Assembly: GCA_024803745.1 (NCBI GenBank)
Contig: JANJXV010000048.1
Location: 6,873,501-6,937,500 of the forward strand
Source of the DNA: Megascapheus bottae
Lineage: Eukaryota; Chordata; Mammalia; Rodentia; Geomyidae
Length of the DNA stretch: 64,000 nucleotides
Reading direction: 5' to 3'
Under the pieces are notes generated by a model. It saw nothing but the letters and a program-made list of their open reading frames with translations, did no database searches and was not told the DNA's origin. Below are positions 24,150 to 34,204 of the stretch, one piece after another. The first letter of the stretch is position 1. Each line of letters begins with the position of its first letter. The translations under genes and the position numbers were made by a program.

Positions 24150-24740
24150 TTAGGGCTAAATTTAGGGTTAGGGTAAGGATACGGTTTAGGGTTAGGTTTA
24201 GGGTTAGGGTTAGGGATAGGTTTGGTTTAGGGTTAGGGTTAGGGTTAGGGTTAGGGATAGGTTTGTGTTAGGGTTAGGGTTAGGGTTAGGGATACGTTTG
24301 GGTTTAGGGTTAGGGTAACGGTTAGAGTTAGGGTAAAGATTAGGGTTAGGTTTAGATTTAGGGTTAGGGTAAGGGCACGGTTTATGGTTTGGGTTAAGTT
24401 TGGGATTAGGGTTAGGGTTAGGGTAAAGCTTAGGGTTAGGGTTAGGTTAGGGTAAGGGTAACTGTTAGGATTAGGGTCAGGGTTAGGGTTAGGGATAGTG
24501 TTAGGTTTAGGGTTAGGGTTAGTGTTAGGGTTAGTGTTTGGTTTAGGGTTAGGGTTACGGTAAGGGTAAGGGTTAGGGTTAGGGTTAGGTTTAGGGTAAG
24601 GGTAAGGGTTAGGATTAATGTTAGGATTAGGGTTAGGGTTAGGGTTAGGGTAAGGGTTAAATTTAGGGTTAGGGTTAAGTTTAGGGTTAGTGTTAGGGTT
24701 AGGGTTAGGGTTAGGGTAAGGGTTAGGGTTAGGGTTAGGG
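24150..24740 (+). repeat. 591-bp nested tandem repeat, right arm unit 1
   Basis: CTAAATTT is at 24,156 and GGGCACGG at 24,373, each 5,165 bp after left arm unit 1. Confidence 0.8.
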
Positions 24741-25331
24741 TTAGGGCTAAATTTAGGGTTAGGGTAAGGGTACGGTTTAGGGTTAGGTTTAGGGTTAGGG
24801 TTAGGGATAGGTTTGGTTTAGGGTTAGGGTTAGGGTTAGGGTTAGGGATAGGTTTGTGTTAGGGTTAGGGTTAGGGTTAGGGATACGTTTGGGTTTAGGG
24901 TTAGGGTAACGGTTAGAGTTAGGGTAAAGATTAGGGTTAGGTTTAGATTTAGGGTTAGGGTAAGGGCATGGTTTATGGTTTGGGTTAAGTTTGCGATTAG
25001 GGTTAGGGTTAGGGTAAAGCTTAGGGTTAGGGTTAGGTTAGGGTAAGGGTAACTGTTAGGATTAGGGTCAGGGTTAGGGTTAGGGATAGTGTTAGTGTTA
25101 GGGTTAGGGTTAGTGTTAGGGTTAGTGTTTGGTTTAGGGTTAGGGTTACGGTAAGGGTAAGGGTTAGGGTTAGGGTTAGGTTTAGGGTAAGGGAAAGGGT
25201 TAGGATTAATGTTAGGATTAGGGTTAGGGTTAGGGTTAGGGTAAGGGTTAAATTTAGGGTTAGGGTTAAGTTTAGGGTTAGTGTTAGGGTTAGGGTTAGG
25301 GTTAGGGTAAGGGTTAGGGTTAGGGTTAGGG
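24741..25331 (+). repeat. 591-bp nested tandem repeat, right arm unit 2
   Basis: CTAAATTT is at 24,747. The GGGCACGG word is altered to GGGCATGG at 24,964. The unit stays very close to unit 1 up to its right end near 25,330. Confidence 0.8.
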
Positions 25332-25526
25332 TTAGGGTTAAGGTTATGGTTAGTGTTAGGTTTAGGCTAAGGTTTATGGTTAGTTTTAGGGTAAGGTTTG
25401 GGGTCAGGGTTAGGGTTAGTGTTAGGGTCAATTTTAGGGTTAGGGTAAGGGTTAGGGTTAGGGTTAGGATTAGGGTTAGCATTAAGCTTAGGGTTAGGGT
25501 TAGGGTTAGGGTTAGGGTTAGGGTTA

Positions 25527-25840
25527 GGTATAGAGTTAGGGTAAGGGTAAGGATTAGGGTTACGTTTAGGTTAAGGGTTAAGGTTAGGGTTAAGGTTAGG
25601 GTTAGGGTTAGGGTAAGCGTAATTGTTAGAGTTATGGTTAGGGTTAGGGGTAGGGGTGAGACTTAGGTTTAGGGTTAGTGTTAGGGTAAGGGTAAGGGTT
25701 AGGGTTAGGGTTAGGGTTAGGGTAAGGGTAACGGTTAGGTTTAGGGTTAGTGTTAGGGTTAGGGTTCAGGTAAGGGTAAGGGTTAGGGTTAGGTTTATGG
25801 TTAGGGGTTAGAGTTAGGGTTAGGGTTAGGGTTAGGGTTA
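25527..25840 (+). repeat. 314-bp repeat, unit 1
   Basis: It begins at GGTATAGAGTTAGGG and includes GCGTAATTGTTAGAG, GGGGTAGGGGTGAGAC and GGTTCAGG. The next unit begins exactly 314 bp later. GGTGAGAC and GCGTAATTG are unusual departures from the hexamer and serve as fingerprints. Confidence 0.85.
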
Positions 25841-26115
25841 GGTATAGAGTTAGGGTAAGGGTAAGGGTTAGGGTTACGTTTAGGTTTAGTGTTAAGGTTA
25901 GGGTTAGGGTTAGGGTTAGGGTTAGGGTAAGCGTAATTGTTAGAGTTATGGTTAGGGTTAGGGGTAGGGGTGAGACTTAGGGTTAGGGTTAGTGTTAGGG
26001 TAAGGGTAAGGGTTAGGGTTAGGGTTAGGGTTAGGGTAAGGGTAACGGTTAGGTTTAGGGTTAGTGTTAGGGTTAGGGTTCAGGTAAGAGTAAGGGTTAG
26101 GGTTAGGTTTATGGT
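25841..26115 (+). repeat. 314-bp repeat, unit 2, and start of the 2,697-bp duplication
   Basis: It starts at GGTATAGAG at 25,841 and leaves the repeat near 26,116, where GGTTACGTTACGG follows. The + frame at 25,937-26,152 is identical to 28,634-28,849, which fixes the 2,697-bp offset. Confidence 0.85.
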
Positions 26116-26490
26116 TAGGGTTAGGGTTAGGGTTACGTTACGGTTATGGTAAGGATTAGGGTTAGGGTGAGGGTTAGGGTTAGGGTTAGTGTTAGGGTTA
26201 AGGTAAGGTTAAGGGTTAGGGTTAGGGTTTAGTGTTAGGGTTAGTGTTAGGTTTAGGGTTAAGGTTAGAGTAATGGTAAGGGTTAGGGTTAGGGTTAGGG
26301 TGAGGGTAAGGGTAAGGGTTAGGGTTAGTGTTAGTGTTAGGATTATTGTTCAGGTAAGGGTAAGGGTTTGGGTTAGGTTTAGGGTTAGGTTTAGGTTTAG
26401 GGTTAAGTTTAGGGTTAGGGAAAGAGTTAGGGGTAGGGTTAGGCTTAGGTTTAGGGTAAGTATTAGGGTTAGGGTTAGGGTTAGGGTTAG
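26116..26490 (+). repeat. Rest of the 2,697-bp duplication, left arm
   Basis: It matches 28,813-29,187 with rare substitutions, for example TTAGTG against TGAGTG near 26,188/28,885. The arms separate after GGGTAAGTATTAGGG near 26,490/29,187. Confidence 0.75.
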
Positions 26491-27681
26491 GGTTAGGGTT
26501 AGGTTGAGGGTTAGTGTAAGGATTAGGGTTAGGATTAGTGGTAGGGTAAGTGTTAGGGTAGGGGTAAGGGTTAGCATTACGGTTAGGGTTAGGGTGAGGG
26601 TAAGGGTAAGGGTTAGGGTTAGGGTAAGGGTTAGGCTTAGGTTTAGGGTTAGGGTTAGGGTTAGGTTTAGGTTTAGGGTTAGGGGTTAGGGTTAGGGTTA
26701 GGCTTAGGGTTAGCATTAACGTTAGGGTTACGGTGAGGGTAAGGGTAAGGTTAAGGTTTAGGGTTAGGGTTACTGTTAGGTAAGGATAAGGGTTAGGGTT
26801 AGGGTTAGAGTTAGGATTACGTTTAGGGTTAGGGTTAGGGTTAGGGTTAGGGTTAGGGTTAGGGTTAGTATAAGTTTAAGTGTTAAGGTTAGGGTTAGGT
26901 TTAGGGTTAGGGTAAGGGTAATGGTTGTGGTTAGGGTTAGGTAAGGGTTAGGCATAGGTTTAGGTTTAGGGTAAGGGTTAGGGTTAGGTTTAGGGTTAGG
27001 GGTTAGGGTTAGGGTTACCGTTAGCATTAAGGTTAGGGTCAGGGTGGGGTAAGGGTTAGGGTTAGGGTTAGGGTAAGGGGAAGGTTTAGGGTTAGGGTTA
27101 GAGTTACGTTTAGGGTTAGGGTTAGGATTACTTAAATGGTTAGGGTTAGGGTAAGGGTTAAGGTTATAGTTAGGGGTAGGGTTAGAGTTAGGGTTAGGGT
27201 TAGGGTTGGGGTTAGGGGATAGGGTTAGGGTTAGTGTTACGGTAGGGTAAGGGTTAGGGTTAGGGTTAAGGTAAGGGTAGGGGTTAGGGTTAGGGTTATG
27301 GTTAGGGTAAGTGTTAGGGTTAGGTTTAGGGCAAGGGTAAGGTTTAGGGTTAGGGTTAGGGTTAGGGTTAGGGTAAGGTTAAGAGTTAGGGTTAGGTTTA
27401 GGTTTAGGTTGAGGGTTAGGGTAAGGATTAGGGTTAGGTTTAGTGTTAGGGTAAGTGTTAGGGTTGGGGTAAGGGTTAGCATTACGGTTAGGGTTATGGT
27501 GAGTGTAAGGGTAAGGGTTAGGTTTAGGGTTAGGGTTAGGCTTAGGGTAAGGATAAGGGTTAGGGTTAGAGTTAGGGTTACGTTTATGGTTAGGGTTAGG
27601 TTTACGGTTAGGGTTAGGGTAAAGGTAAGTGTTAGGGTTAGGGTAAGGGTAAGGGTAATGGTTAGGGTTGGGTGAGGGTTA
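26491..27681 (+). repeat. Distinct degenerate tract with ~0.9-kb internal repetition
   Basis: The fingerprint AGGTTGAGGG ... GTTAGCATTACGG occurs near 26,511-26,580 and again near 27,406-27,485, an offset of 895-905 bp. A third related word (GTTAGCATTAACG) is near 26,711. I could not place modules A-I here, so this is the least shared part of the left half. Confidence 0.5.
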
Positions 27682-28344
27682 GTGTTAGGTTTATGGTTAG
27701 GGGTTAGGATTAGGGTTAGGGTTAGGGTAAGGGTAAGGATTAGGGTTAGGGGTAGGGTAGGGGTAAGGGTTAGCGTTAGGGATCGGGTTAGGGAAAGGGT
27801 AAGGCTTAGGTTTAGGTTTAGGGTAAGGATTAGGGTTAGGGTTAGTGTTAGGGTAAAGGTTGGGTTTAGGGTTAGGGTTAGGGTTAGGGTTAAGGTAAGG
27901 GTAAGCGTTAGGGTTAGAGTTATGGTTAGGTTTAGGGTTAGGGTTAGGGTAAGGGTAAGGGTTAGGGTTAGGGATCGGGTTAGGGAAAGGGTAAGGGTTA
28001 GGGTTAGTGTTAGTGTTAGGGTTACGGTTAGGGTTAGGTTTAGGGTAAGGGTATGGGTTAGGGCTAGGGTCAGGGTTAGGGGTTAGGGTTAGGGTTAGGG
28101 TTAGCCTAAGGGTAAGGTTTAGCATTAGGGTTAGGGTTAGGGGTAACGGTTAGGGTTAGGGTTAGGGTTAAAGTAAGGGATAGGGTTAGGATTAGGATTA
28201 GGTTTAGGGTTAGGATAAGGGTTAGGGTTAGGTTTAGGGTAAGAGTAAGGTTTAGTGTTAGGTTTAGGATTAGGGTTAGGGTAAGGGAAAGGGTTAGGGT
28301 TAGGGTAAGGGTTATTGTTAGGGGTTGGGTAGGGGTTAGGGTTA
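27682..28344 (+). repeat. Degenerate tract with GATC-marked 192-bp repeat
   Basis: GGGATCGGGTTAGGGAAAGG occurs with GATC at 27,781 and again at 27,973, 192 bp apart (32 hexamers). The rest is degenerate hexamer. The + and - frames spanning 27,682-28,125 are Val-Arg and Asn-Pro readings of the repeat. Confidence 0.6.
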
Positions 28345-28537
28345 GGTATAGAGTTAGGGTAAGGGTAAGGGTTAGGGTTACGTTTAGGTTTAGTGTTAAG
28401 GTTAGGTTTAGGGTTAGTGTTAGGGTTAGGGTTCAGGTAAGGGTAAGGGTTAGGGTTAGGTTTATGGTTAGGGGTTAGAGTTAGGGTTAGCATTAAGCTT
28501 AGGGTTAGGGTTAGGGTTAGGGTTAGGGTTAGGGTTA
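28345..28537 (+). repeat. 314-bp repeat, unit 3 with internal deletion
   Basis: It starts at GGTATAGAG (28,345) and keeps the flanks of the unit (TTACGTTTAGG, then GGTTCAGG), but is only 193 bp to the next start. About 121 bp, including GCGTAATTG and GGTGAGAC, are missing. Confidence 0.8.
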
Positions 28538-29187
28538 GGTATAGAGTTAGGGTAAGGGTAAGGGTTAGGGTTACGTTTAGGTTTAGTGTTAAGGTTAGGG
28601 TTAGGGTTAGGGTTAGGGTTAGGGTAAGCGTAATTGTTAGAGTTATGGTTAGGGTTAGGGGTAGGGGTGAGACTTAGGGTTAGGGTTAGTGTTAGGGTAA
28701 GGGTAAGGGTTAGGGTTAGGGTTAGGGTTAGGGTAAGGGTAACGGTTAGGTTTAGGGTTAGTGTTAGGGTTAGGGTTCAGGTAAGAGTAAGGGTTAGGGT
28801 TAGGTTTATGGTTAGGGTTAGGGTTAGGGTTACGTTACGGTTATGGTAAGGATTAGGGTTAGGGTGAGGGTTAGGGTTAGGGTGAGTGTTAGGGTTAAGG
28901 TAAGGTTAAGGGTTAGGGTTAGGGTTTAGTGTTAGGGTTAGTGTTAGGTTTAGGGTTAAGGTTAGAGTAATGGTAAGGGTTAGGGTTAGGGTTAGGGTTA
29001 GGGTAAGGGTAAGGGTTAGGGTTAGTGTTAGTGTTAGGGTTATTGTTCAGGTAAGGGTAAGGGTTTGGGTTAGGTTTAGGGTTAGGTTTAGGTTTAGGGT
29101 TAAGTTTAGGGTTAGGGAAAGAGTTAGGGGTAGGGTTAGGCTTAGGTTTAGGGTAAGTATTAGGGTTAGGGTTAGGGTTAGGGTTAG
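28538..29187 (+). repeat. 314-bp repeat, unit 4, and right arm of the 2,697-bp duplication
   Basis: GGTATAGAG is at 28,538, exactly 2,697 bp after unit 2 and 3,011 bp after unit 1. The match to the left arm continues to about 29,187. It then passes without a break into module G, a recombination junction. Confidence 0.85.
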
Positions 29188-30140
29188 GGTTGGGGTTAGG
29201 GTAATGGTTAGGGTTAGGGTTAGGGATAGGCTTAGGATAAGGGTTAGGTTTAGGGTTAGGGTAAGGGTAAGGTTTAGGATTAGGGTTAGGGTTAAGTTTA
29301 GGGTTAGGGTTAGGTTTAGGATTAGGTTTAGGTTTAGGCTTAGGGTAAGGATTAGTGTTAGGGTTAGGGTTGGGGTTAGGTTTAGGCTTAATGTAAGGGT
29401 AAGGGTTAGGGTTAGGATTAGGGTTAGGGTTAGGGTTAGGGTTAGGATTAGGGTTAGGGTTAGGCTTAGGGTATGGACTAGTGTTAGGGTCAGGGTTGGG
29501 TTTAGGTTTAGGGTTAGGCTACGGGTAAGGGTTATGGTTAGGGTTAGGGTTAGGGTTAGGGCTTAGGGTAAGGGTTAGGGTTAGATTTAGGTTTAGGGTA
29601 AGGGTACAGTATAGGTTTAGGGTTTGGTTTGGGGTTAGGGTTAGGGTAAGAGTAAGGGTTAGGGTTAGGGTTAGGGTTAGGCTAAGGGTTAGATTTAGGG
29701 TTAGGGTAAGGGCTAGGTTTAGGGTTAGGGTTAGGTTAAGATAAGGGTTAGATTTAGGGTTAGGGTTAGGGTAAGGGTAAGTGTAAGGTTTAGGGTTAAG
29801 GTTAGGATAAGGGTAAGGGTTAGGGTTAGGTTTAGGGTTAGAGTTAAGGTTAGGGTTATTGTTAGGGTTAGGGTTAGGGTTAGGGTAAGGGTAAAGGTTA
29901 GGGTTACGTTAAGGGTTAGGGGAAGGGTTAGGTTTAGGGGTTGGGGTTAGGGTTAGGGTTAGAGTAAGTGTTAGGGTTAGGGTTAGGTTTAGGGTAAAAG
30001 TTAGTGTTAGGGTTAGGGTTACGGTTAGGCTAAGGTGTTTGGTTTAGGGTTAGAGTTGGGGTTAGGGTAAGGGTAGGGGTTAGGGTTAGGGTTAGGTTTA
30101 GGGTTAGGGTTAGGGTTAGGGTAAGGGGAAGGGTTTGGGT
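29188..30140 (+). repeat. Modules G and A, additional copy
   Basis: TATGGACTAGT (altered from TACGG) is at 29,472 and module A at 30,028-30,042. From 29,575 the sequence follows 12,350-12,860 and 15,570-16,150 closely, so this is a fourth copy of the start of block A (window position 1 corresponds to 29,905). It stops before module B. Confidence 0.7.
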
Positions 30141-30365
30141 TAGGGTTAGGGTTAGGGTTAGGGTAAGTGTTAGGGTTAGGGTTAGGTTTAGGGTTAGCAT
30201 GAGCGTTAGGGTTAGGGTTAGGGTTAGGTGTTAGGGTTAAAGTTAGGGTTAGGGTAAGAGTTAGGTTTATGTTTAGGGTAAGGGTTACCGTTATAGTTAG
30301 GGTTAAGGTAAGGCTAAGCGTTAGAGTTTGGGTTAGGGTTAGGGTAAGGGTAAGGGATAGGGTTA
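30141..30365 (+). repeat. Isolated module I copy
   Basis: GTTAGCATGAGCG near 30,195, GGGTTACCGTTATAG near 30,280 and GCTAAGCGTTAGAG at 30,313 match 46,205-46,365 almost word for word. This is the only module I copy left of 46 kb. Confidence 0.75.
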
Positions 30366-31146
30366 GGGTTAGGGTTAGGGTTAGGGGTTAGGGTTAGGGT
30401 TAGGTTTAGCATAAGGGTTAGATTTAGGGTTAGGGTAAGGGCTAGGGTTAGGGTTAAGGTTAGGTTAAGACTAAGGGTTAGATTTATGGTTAGGATTAGG
30501 GTAAGGGTTGGGGTTAGGGTAAGGGTAAGTGTAAGGTTTAGGGTTAAGGATAGGATAAGGGTAAGGGTTAGGGTTAGGGTTAGAGTTAGAGTTAAGGTTA
30601 GGGTTAGTGTTAGGGTTAGGGTTAGGGTTAGGGTAAATATAAGGGTTAGGGTTAGGGTTAGGGTTAGGGTAAGGTTACGGTTTAGGGTTAGGGTTAGGGT
30701 TAGGGGTTAGGGTTAGGGTTAGGGTTAGATTTAGGGTTAGGGTAAGGGTACGGTTTAGGGTTAGGGTTAGAGTTAGGTTTAGGGTTAGCATTAAGGTTAG
30801 GGTTAGGGTTAGGGTTGGGGTTAGGGTAATGGTTAGGGTTAGGGTTAGGGTTAGACTTAGGATAAGGGTAAGGTTTAGGATTAGGGTTAGGGTTAAGTTT
30901 AGGGTTAGGGTTAGGTTTAGGATTAGGTTTAGGGTTAGGCTTAGGGTAAGGATTAGTGTTAGGGTTAGGGTTGGGGTTAGGTTTAGGTTTAATGTATGGG
31001 TAATGGTTAGGGTTAGGATTAGGGTTAGGGTTAGGGTTACGATTAGGGTTAGGGTTAGGCTTAGGGTACGGACTAGTGTTAGGGTTAGGGTTGGGTTTAG
31101 GGTTAGGGTTAGGGTAAGGGTAAGGGTTAGGGTTAGGGTTAGGGTT
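30366..31146 (+). repeat. Modules F and G, partial copies
   Basis: TTAAGACTAAGG near 30,465 marks the start of a shortened module F. Module G follows from about 30,785, with TACGGACTAGT at 31,067, and ends near 31,130. Confidence 0.55.
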
Positions 31147-31312
31147 AGGGTAAAAGTTAGTGTTAGGGTTAGGGTTACGGTTAGGCTAAGGTGTTTGGTT
31201 TAGGGTTAGGGTTAGGGTTAGGGTAAGGGTAGGGGTTAGGGTTAGGGTTAGGTTTAGGGTAAAAGTTAGTGTTAGGGTTAGGGTTACGGTTAGGCTAAGG
31301 TGTTTGGTTTAG
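31147..31312 (+). repeat. 109-bp tandem duplication of module A
   Basis: Module A words at 31,184-31,198 and 31,293-31,307 are 109 bp apart. Both are preceded by GGGTAAAAGTTAGTG. This is the only place where module A is doubled locally. Confidence 0.85.
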
Positions 31313-31849
31313 GATTAGGGTTAGGGTTAGGGTAAGGGTTAGAGTTAGGGTTAGGGTTAAGTTTAGGGTTAGTGTTAGGGTTAGGGTTAGGGTTAGGGTA
31401 AGGGTTAGGGTTAGGGGTTAGGGTTAGGTTTAGGGTAAGGGTTAGGGATAGGGTTAGAGTTACGGTTAGGGTTAGTGTAAGGGTTAGGGTTATGGTTAGG
31501 GTTAGGGTAAGGGTTAGGGTTAGTGTTAGGGTTAGTGTTAGGGTTAGGGTAAGGGTAAGGGTTAGGGTTAGGTTTAGGGTTAAGGTTATGTTTAGTGTTA
31601 GGGTTAGGCTAAGGGTTAGGTTAAGGGTTAGGGTAAGGGTTAGGGTTTGGGTTAGTGTTAGGGTTAGAGTTAGGGTTAGGGTTAGGGTAAGGGTAAGGGT
31701 TAGGGTTAGGGGTTAGGGTTAGGTTTAATGTAAGGGTTAGGGATAGGGGTTAGAGTTAGGGGTAGGGTTAGTGTAAGGGTTAGGGTTATGGTTAGGGTGA
31801 GGGTAAGGGTTAAGGTTAGGGTTAGGGTTAGGGCAAGGGTAAGTGTTAG
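31313..31849 (+). repeat. Degenerate hexamer linker resembling 4,480-4,770
   Basis: It has GGTTATGTTTAGTG near 31,585 and short pieces like those before module E in the 2,626-bp unit. No strong fingerprint of its own. Confidence 0.45.
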
Positions 31850-32749
31850 GGTTAGGGTTAGCGTTAGGGTTAGGGTAAGGTTAAGGGTTAGCGTTAGGGT
31901 TAGGTTTAGGTTTAGGGTTGGAGTTAAGGTTACGGTTAGGGTTAGGGTAAGGGTAAGTGTTAGGGTTAGGGTTAGTGTAAGGGTAAGTGTTAGGATTAGG
32001 CTTAGGGTTTGGGTTAGGTTTAGGGGTAGGATAAGGTTAAGGGTTAAGGTTAGGGTTAGGGTTAGGTTTAGGTTTAGGTTGAGGGTAAGGATTAGTTTTA
32101 GAGTTAGGGTTAGGTTTAGGGTTAGGGTTAGGGTAAGGGTAAGCGTAACGGTTAGGTTTAGGGTTAGGGTTAAGTTTAGGTTTAGGGTTAGGGTTAGGGT
32201 TAGGATTAGGGTTAGGTTTAGATTTAGGGTTAGGCTTAGGGAAAAGGTAAGGGTTAGGGTTAGGGTTAGGGTTAGGGTTAAGGTTAGGGTTAGGGTTAGG
32301 GTTAGGGTTAGCGTTAGGGTTAGGGTAAGGGTAAGGGTTAGCGTTAGGGTTAGGTTTAGGTTTAGGGTTGGTGTTAAGGTTAGGGTTAGGGTTAGCGTAA
32401 GGGTAAGTGTTAGGGTTAGGGTTAGTGTAAGGGTAAGTGTTAGGATTAGGGTTAGGGTTTGGGTTAGGTTTAGGGTTAGGATAAGGTTAAGGGGTAAGGT
32501 AAGGTTTAGGGTTAAGTTTAGTGTTAGGGTGAGGGTAAGGATTAGTTTTAGAGTTAGGGTTAGGTTTAGGGTTAGGGTTAGGGTAAGGGTAAGGGTAAGG
32601 GTTAGGGCTAGGGTTAGGGTTAAGTTTATGTTTAGGGTTAGGGTTAGGGTTAGGATTAGGGTTAGGTTTAGATTTAGGGTTAGGATTAGGGTAAAGGTAA
32701 GGGTGAGGGTTAGGGTTAGGTTTAGGGTTAGGGTTAGGCTAGGGTTAGG
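31850..32749 (+). repeat. 450-bp imperfect tandem duplication of module E
   Basis: TTAGCG clusters at 31,861 and 32,311, and GATTTAGGG at 32,221 and 32,671, are each exactly 450 bp apart. Differences include GGGTTGGAG against GGGTTGGTG and GGGAAAAGG against GGGTAAAGG. The duplication produces the unbroken 329-residue Val-Arg reading of 31,788-32,777. Confidence 0.8.
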
Positions 32750-34204
32750 GTTAGGGTTAGGGTTGGGGAAAGGGTAAGGGTTAGGGTTAGCGTAAGGGTA
32801 AGGGATAGGGTTAGGGTTAGGTTTAGGGTTAGGTGTTAGGGTTAGGGTTAGGGTTAGCGTAAGGGTTAGATTTAGGGTTAGGGTAAGGGATAGGGTTGGG
32901 GTTAAGTTTAGGTTAAGACTAAGGGTTAGATTTATGGTTAGGGTTAGGATTAGGTTTAGGGTAAGGGTAATTGTAAGGTTTAGGGTTAAGAATAGGATAA
33001 GGGTAAGGGTTAGGGTTAGGGTTAGAGTTAGAGTTAAAGTTAGGGTTAGTGTTAGGGTTAGGGTTAGGGTTAGGGTAAGTGTACGGGTTAGGGTTAGGGT
33101 TAGGGTTAGGGTAAGGTTACGGTTTAGGGTTAGGGTTAGGGTTAGGGTTAGGGTTAGATTTAGGGTTAGGGTAAGGGTACGGTTTAGGCTTAGGGTTAGG
33201 CTTAGGGTTAGGGTTAGGGATAGGTTTGGGTTAGGGTTAGGGTTAGGGTTAGGGATAGGTTTGGGTTAGGGTTAGGGTTAGGGTTAGGGATACGTTTGGG
33301 TTTAGGGTTAGGGTAAGGGTTATTGTTAGGGTAAAGATTAGGGTTAGGTTTAGATTTAGGGTTAGGGTAAGGGCACGGTTTAGGGTTAGGGTTAAGTTTG
33401 GGATTAGGGTTAGGGTAAGAGTAAGGTTTAGGGTTAGGTTACGGTTAGGGTAAGGGTTAGGGGTAGGGTTAGGGATAGGTTTGGGGTTAGGGTTAGGGTA
33501 AGGGTTAGGGTTAGGGTAAGGGTTAGGATTCTGGTTAGGTTAGGGTAAGGGTAACTGTTAGGATTAGGGTCAGGGTTAGGGTTAGGGTTAGTGTTAGGGT
33601 TAGGGTAAGGGTAAGGGTTAGGGTTAGGGTCAGGGTTAGTGTTAGGGTTAGGGTTAGTGTTAGGGTTAGTGTTTGGTTTAGGGTTATGGTTACGGTAAGG
33701 GTAAGGGTAGGGTTAGGGTTAGGTTTAGGGTAAGGGTAAGGCTTAGGATTAATGTTAGGATTAGGGTTAGGGTTAGGGTTAGGGTAAGGGTTAGAGTTAG
33801 GGTTAGGGTTAAGTTTAGGGTTAGTGTTAGGGTTAGGGTTAGGGTAAGAGTAAGGGTTAGGGTTAGGTTTAGGGTTAGGGTTAGGGTTAAGGTTATGGTT
33901 AGTGTTAGGGTTAGGCTAAGGGTTAAGGTTAGGTTTAGGGTAAGGGTTGGCGTCAGGGTTAGGGTTAGGGTTAGGGTAAAGTTTAGGGTTAGGGTAAGGG
34001 TTAGGATTAGGGTTAGCATTAAATTTAGGGTTAGGGTTAGGGTTGGGGTTAGGGTAATGGTTAGGGTTAGGGTTACGTTTAGGGTTAGGGTTAGGGTTAG
34101 GGTTAGTGTTTGGTTTAGGTTTAAGGTTACGGTAAGTGTAAGGGTAGGGTTAGGGTTAGGGTAAGGGTAAGGGTTCGGTTTAGGGTCAGGGTTAGTGTTA
34201 GGGT
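32750..34204 (+). repeat. Modules F and truncated G
   Basis: GGGATACGTTTGGG near 33,288, GGGCACGG at 33,371 and GGATTCTGG near 33,527 mark module F, in close parallel to 8,340-8,700. Module G starts near 33,890 but breaks off before its GACTAGT word. About 34,040-34,204 is a mixed linker. Confidence 0.6.

Larger units (their letters stand above)
22870..25501 (+). repeat. Segmental duplication with 5,165-bp spacing, right arm
   Basis: It matches 18,000-20,336. It carries 284 bp that the left arm lacks, at about 23,226-23,510. Those 284 bp are an extra round of module E, with TTAGCG clusters near both 23,340 and 23,490, so the indel is itself a repeat-unit gain or loss. The arms part near 20,336/25,501, in the middle of module G. 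Confidence 0.85.

Noticed and set aside
2427..25501. Duplication lengths not divisible by six (2,626; 5,165; 591; 305; 314) as a sign of out-of-register joining
   Set aside because: Each unit contains 5- and 7-bp repeats, so an in-register exchange can give any length. The remainder is not informative.
25527..28812. Regularly spaced repeats as a CRISPR array
   Set aside because: Units are 193-314 bp of telomeric hexamer without unique spacers, in a eukaryotic-type repeat array, and no cas genes are present.
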